Shown here: positions 40,958 to 41,333 of the stretch, one piece after another
Position numbering within the stretch: position 1 is the stretch's first letter
Layout: the number at the start of each line of letters is the position of its first letter
Assembly: GCA_947490265.1 (NCBI GenBank)
Contig: CANLGQ010000004.1
Coordinates: 1 to 41,333, forward strand
Direction: 5' to 3'
DNA length: 41,333 bases
From: Pseudomonadota bacterium
Lineage (GTDB): Bacteria > Myxococcota_A > UBA796 > GCA-2862545
The notes under the pieces: generated by a model
What the model saw: the letters and a program-made list of their open reading frames with translations, nothing else
What the model was told of the DNA's origin: nothing
Database searches by the model: none
Program-made: the position numbers and the translations under genes

Positions 40958-41333
40958 GTGAAGGAGCCGATCGCCCGCCTCGACGATGTCTTGTCCGCGA
41001 CGCGACGCCGTCTGCGCCTGCGCGGGGCCCTCCGCGGCGGCGCCGCAGGCGCTTGGGTGGGCGCCGGCGCCGCCCTGCTGATTCCGCTCCTCGCGTGGAC
41101 CCTCCGAACCCCGATCTGGACGTCGCTCCTCGCGATCGGGGGGACGCTCGCCGTCGCGGTGGCGGCGGGGATCCTCCTCGGTCGGGCGCGCGCCCGGCTC
41201 TCCGACCGCGAGCTCGCCCTCCTGGCCGATCGGGCCCTCGGCACCGACGAGGTCTTCGTCACCGCCCAAGGCCTCGGGGAGACCGATCCCGCCCGAAAGG
41301 CGGTGCTGGACGCGGTCCTCCGCGCCACCAGCC
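40958..41333 (+). CDS. membrane protein, N-terminal part (continues outside window)
   Basis: 125 codons without a stop from GTG 40958 to the window end; GTG 40910 in the same frame is an alternative start, and neither has a clear ribosome site. The product begins with a basic helix (ARLDDVLSATRRRLRLRGAL), then two hydrophobic helices (AWVGAGAALLIPLLAWTLR and SLLAIGGTLAVAVAAGILLG) and a cytosolic helical part (RARARLSDRELALLADRALG, TDEVFVTAQGLGE). This layout resembles the start of DUF4175-type large membrane proteins, but too little is present to decide. It is divergent from the hydratase gene. Confidence 0.65.
   Translation, partial: MKEPIARLDDVLSATRRRLRLRGALRGGAAGAWVGAGAALLIPLLAWTLRTPIWTSLLAIGGTLAVAVAAGILLGRARARLSDRELALLADRALGTDEVFVTAQGLGETDPARKAVLDAVLRATS

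Noticed and set aside
1-41333. tRNA, rRNA, CRISPR array, insertion sequence, prophage or attachment sites
   Set aside because: No cloverleaf with a CCA-type end, no regularly spaced repeat array, no transposase or integrase motif and no long terminal inverted repeat was recognised by eye; an automated scan could still find a small RNA.

Overview
The window is strongly GC-rich (third codon positions are almost always G or C; not computed) and densely packed with genes on both strands. No intergenic stretch exceeds about 170 bases, and no rRNA, tRNA, CRISPR array, transposase, integrase or phage gene is visible. Eukaryote-like Ser/Thr kinases with a single transmembrane segment, Pro/Lys-rich periplasmic linkers, an FG-GAP repeat protein with an Asp/Gly/Thr/Ser-rich linker and many small lipoproteins point to a Myxococcota-like (former deltaproteobacterial) chromosome, probably a poorly cultivated lineage. 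This is inferred from style, not from a search.

Layout. (1) 1-2330, minus: a class I PLP aminotransferase followed by a YcaQ-type winged-helix glycosylase that runs off the window. (2) 2428-3852, plus: an FG-GAP/VCBS repeat exported protein. (3) 3863-8389, minus: a salvage operon (purine nucleoside phosphorylase, uracil phosphoribosyltransferase, RidA, small lipoprotein) ending in a mutS2 gene that is cut in two by an in-frame TAG and has no Smr domain. (4) 8496-10050, plus: RNase D and CrcB. (5) 10073-14819, minus: lipoprotein, MBOAT acyltransferase, small secreted protein, patatin phospholipase and an aldonolactone-oxidase-like flavoprotein that seems to start at CTG. (6) 14853-18870: a Pro-rich exported protein on plus, then on minus a membrane pseudokinase, D-aminoacyl-tRNA deacylase and inositol-monophosphatase-family enzyme. 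(7) 18988-23859: hisS and a 56-residue membrane peptide on plus; phosphatidylserine decarboxylase, a canonical Ser/Thr kinase and a deoxyhypusine-synthase-like enzyme on minus. (8) 23915-25665, plus: aroC and a START-like lipoprotein. (9) 25653-31740, minus: a five-gene run of degenerate HPt/REC/GGDEF scaffold, tgt, infA and a heterodimeric ABC exporter. (10) 31818-40165, plus: a hotdog thioesterase, then clpB followed by an RMDN-like TPR protein, a His-rich polytopic membrane protein and an apparently exported TldD/TldE pair. (11) 40182-41333: an enoyl-CoA hydratase and the start of a membrane protein.

Most adjacent co-directional genes touch or overlap, often by 4 bases (GTGA, ATGA or CTGA), so translational coupling is the rule. 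Many exported products begin directly with a very short hydrophobic segment and have no basic n-region, a pattern repeated in at least six genes.

The most interesting unit is 32407-40165. ClpB is followed at 4 bases by a periplasmic TPR protein, a multi-spanning protein, a TldD homologue with its complete HExxxH plus Cys zinc site and a TldE-like partner that has lost it, the last four tied together by overlaps. Known TldD/TldE proteases are cytosolic; both members here carry signal-peptide-like N-termini, which suggests an envelope version of this protease. Other points worth attention are the amber-interrupted mutS2, the CTG start at 11407, the pseudokinase, the all-degenerate signalling scaffold and the deoxyhypusine-synthase-like enzyme.
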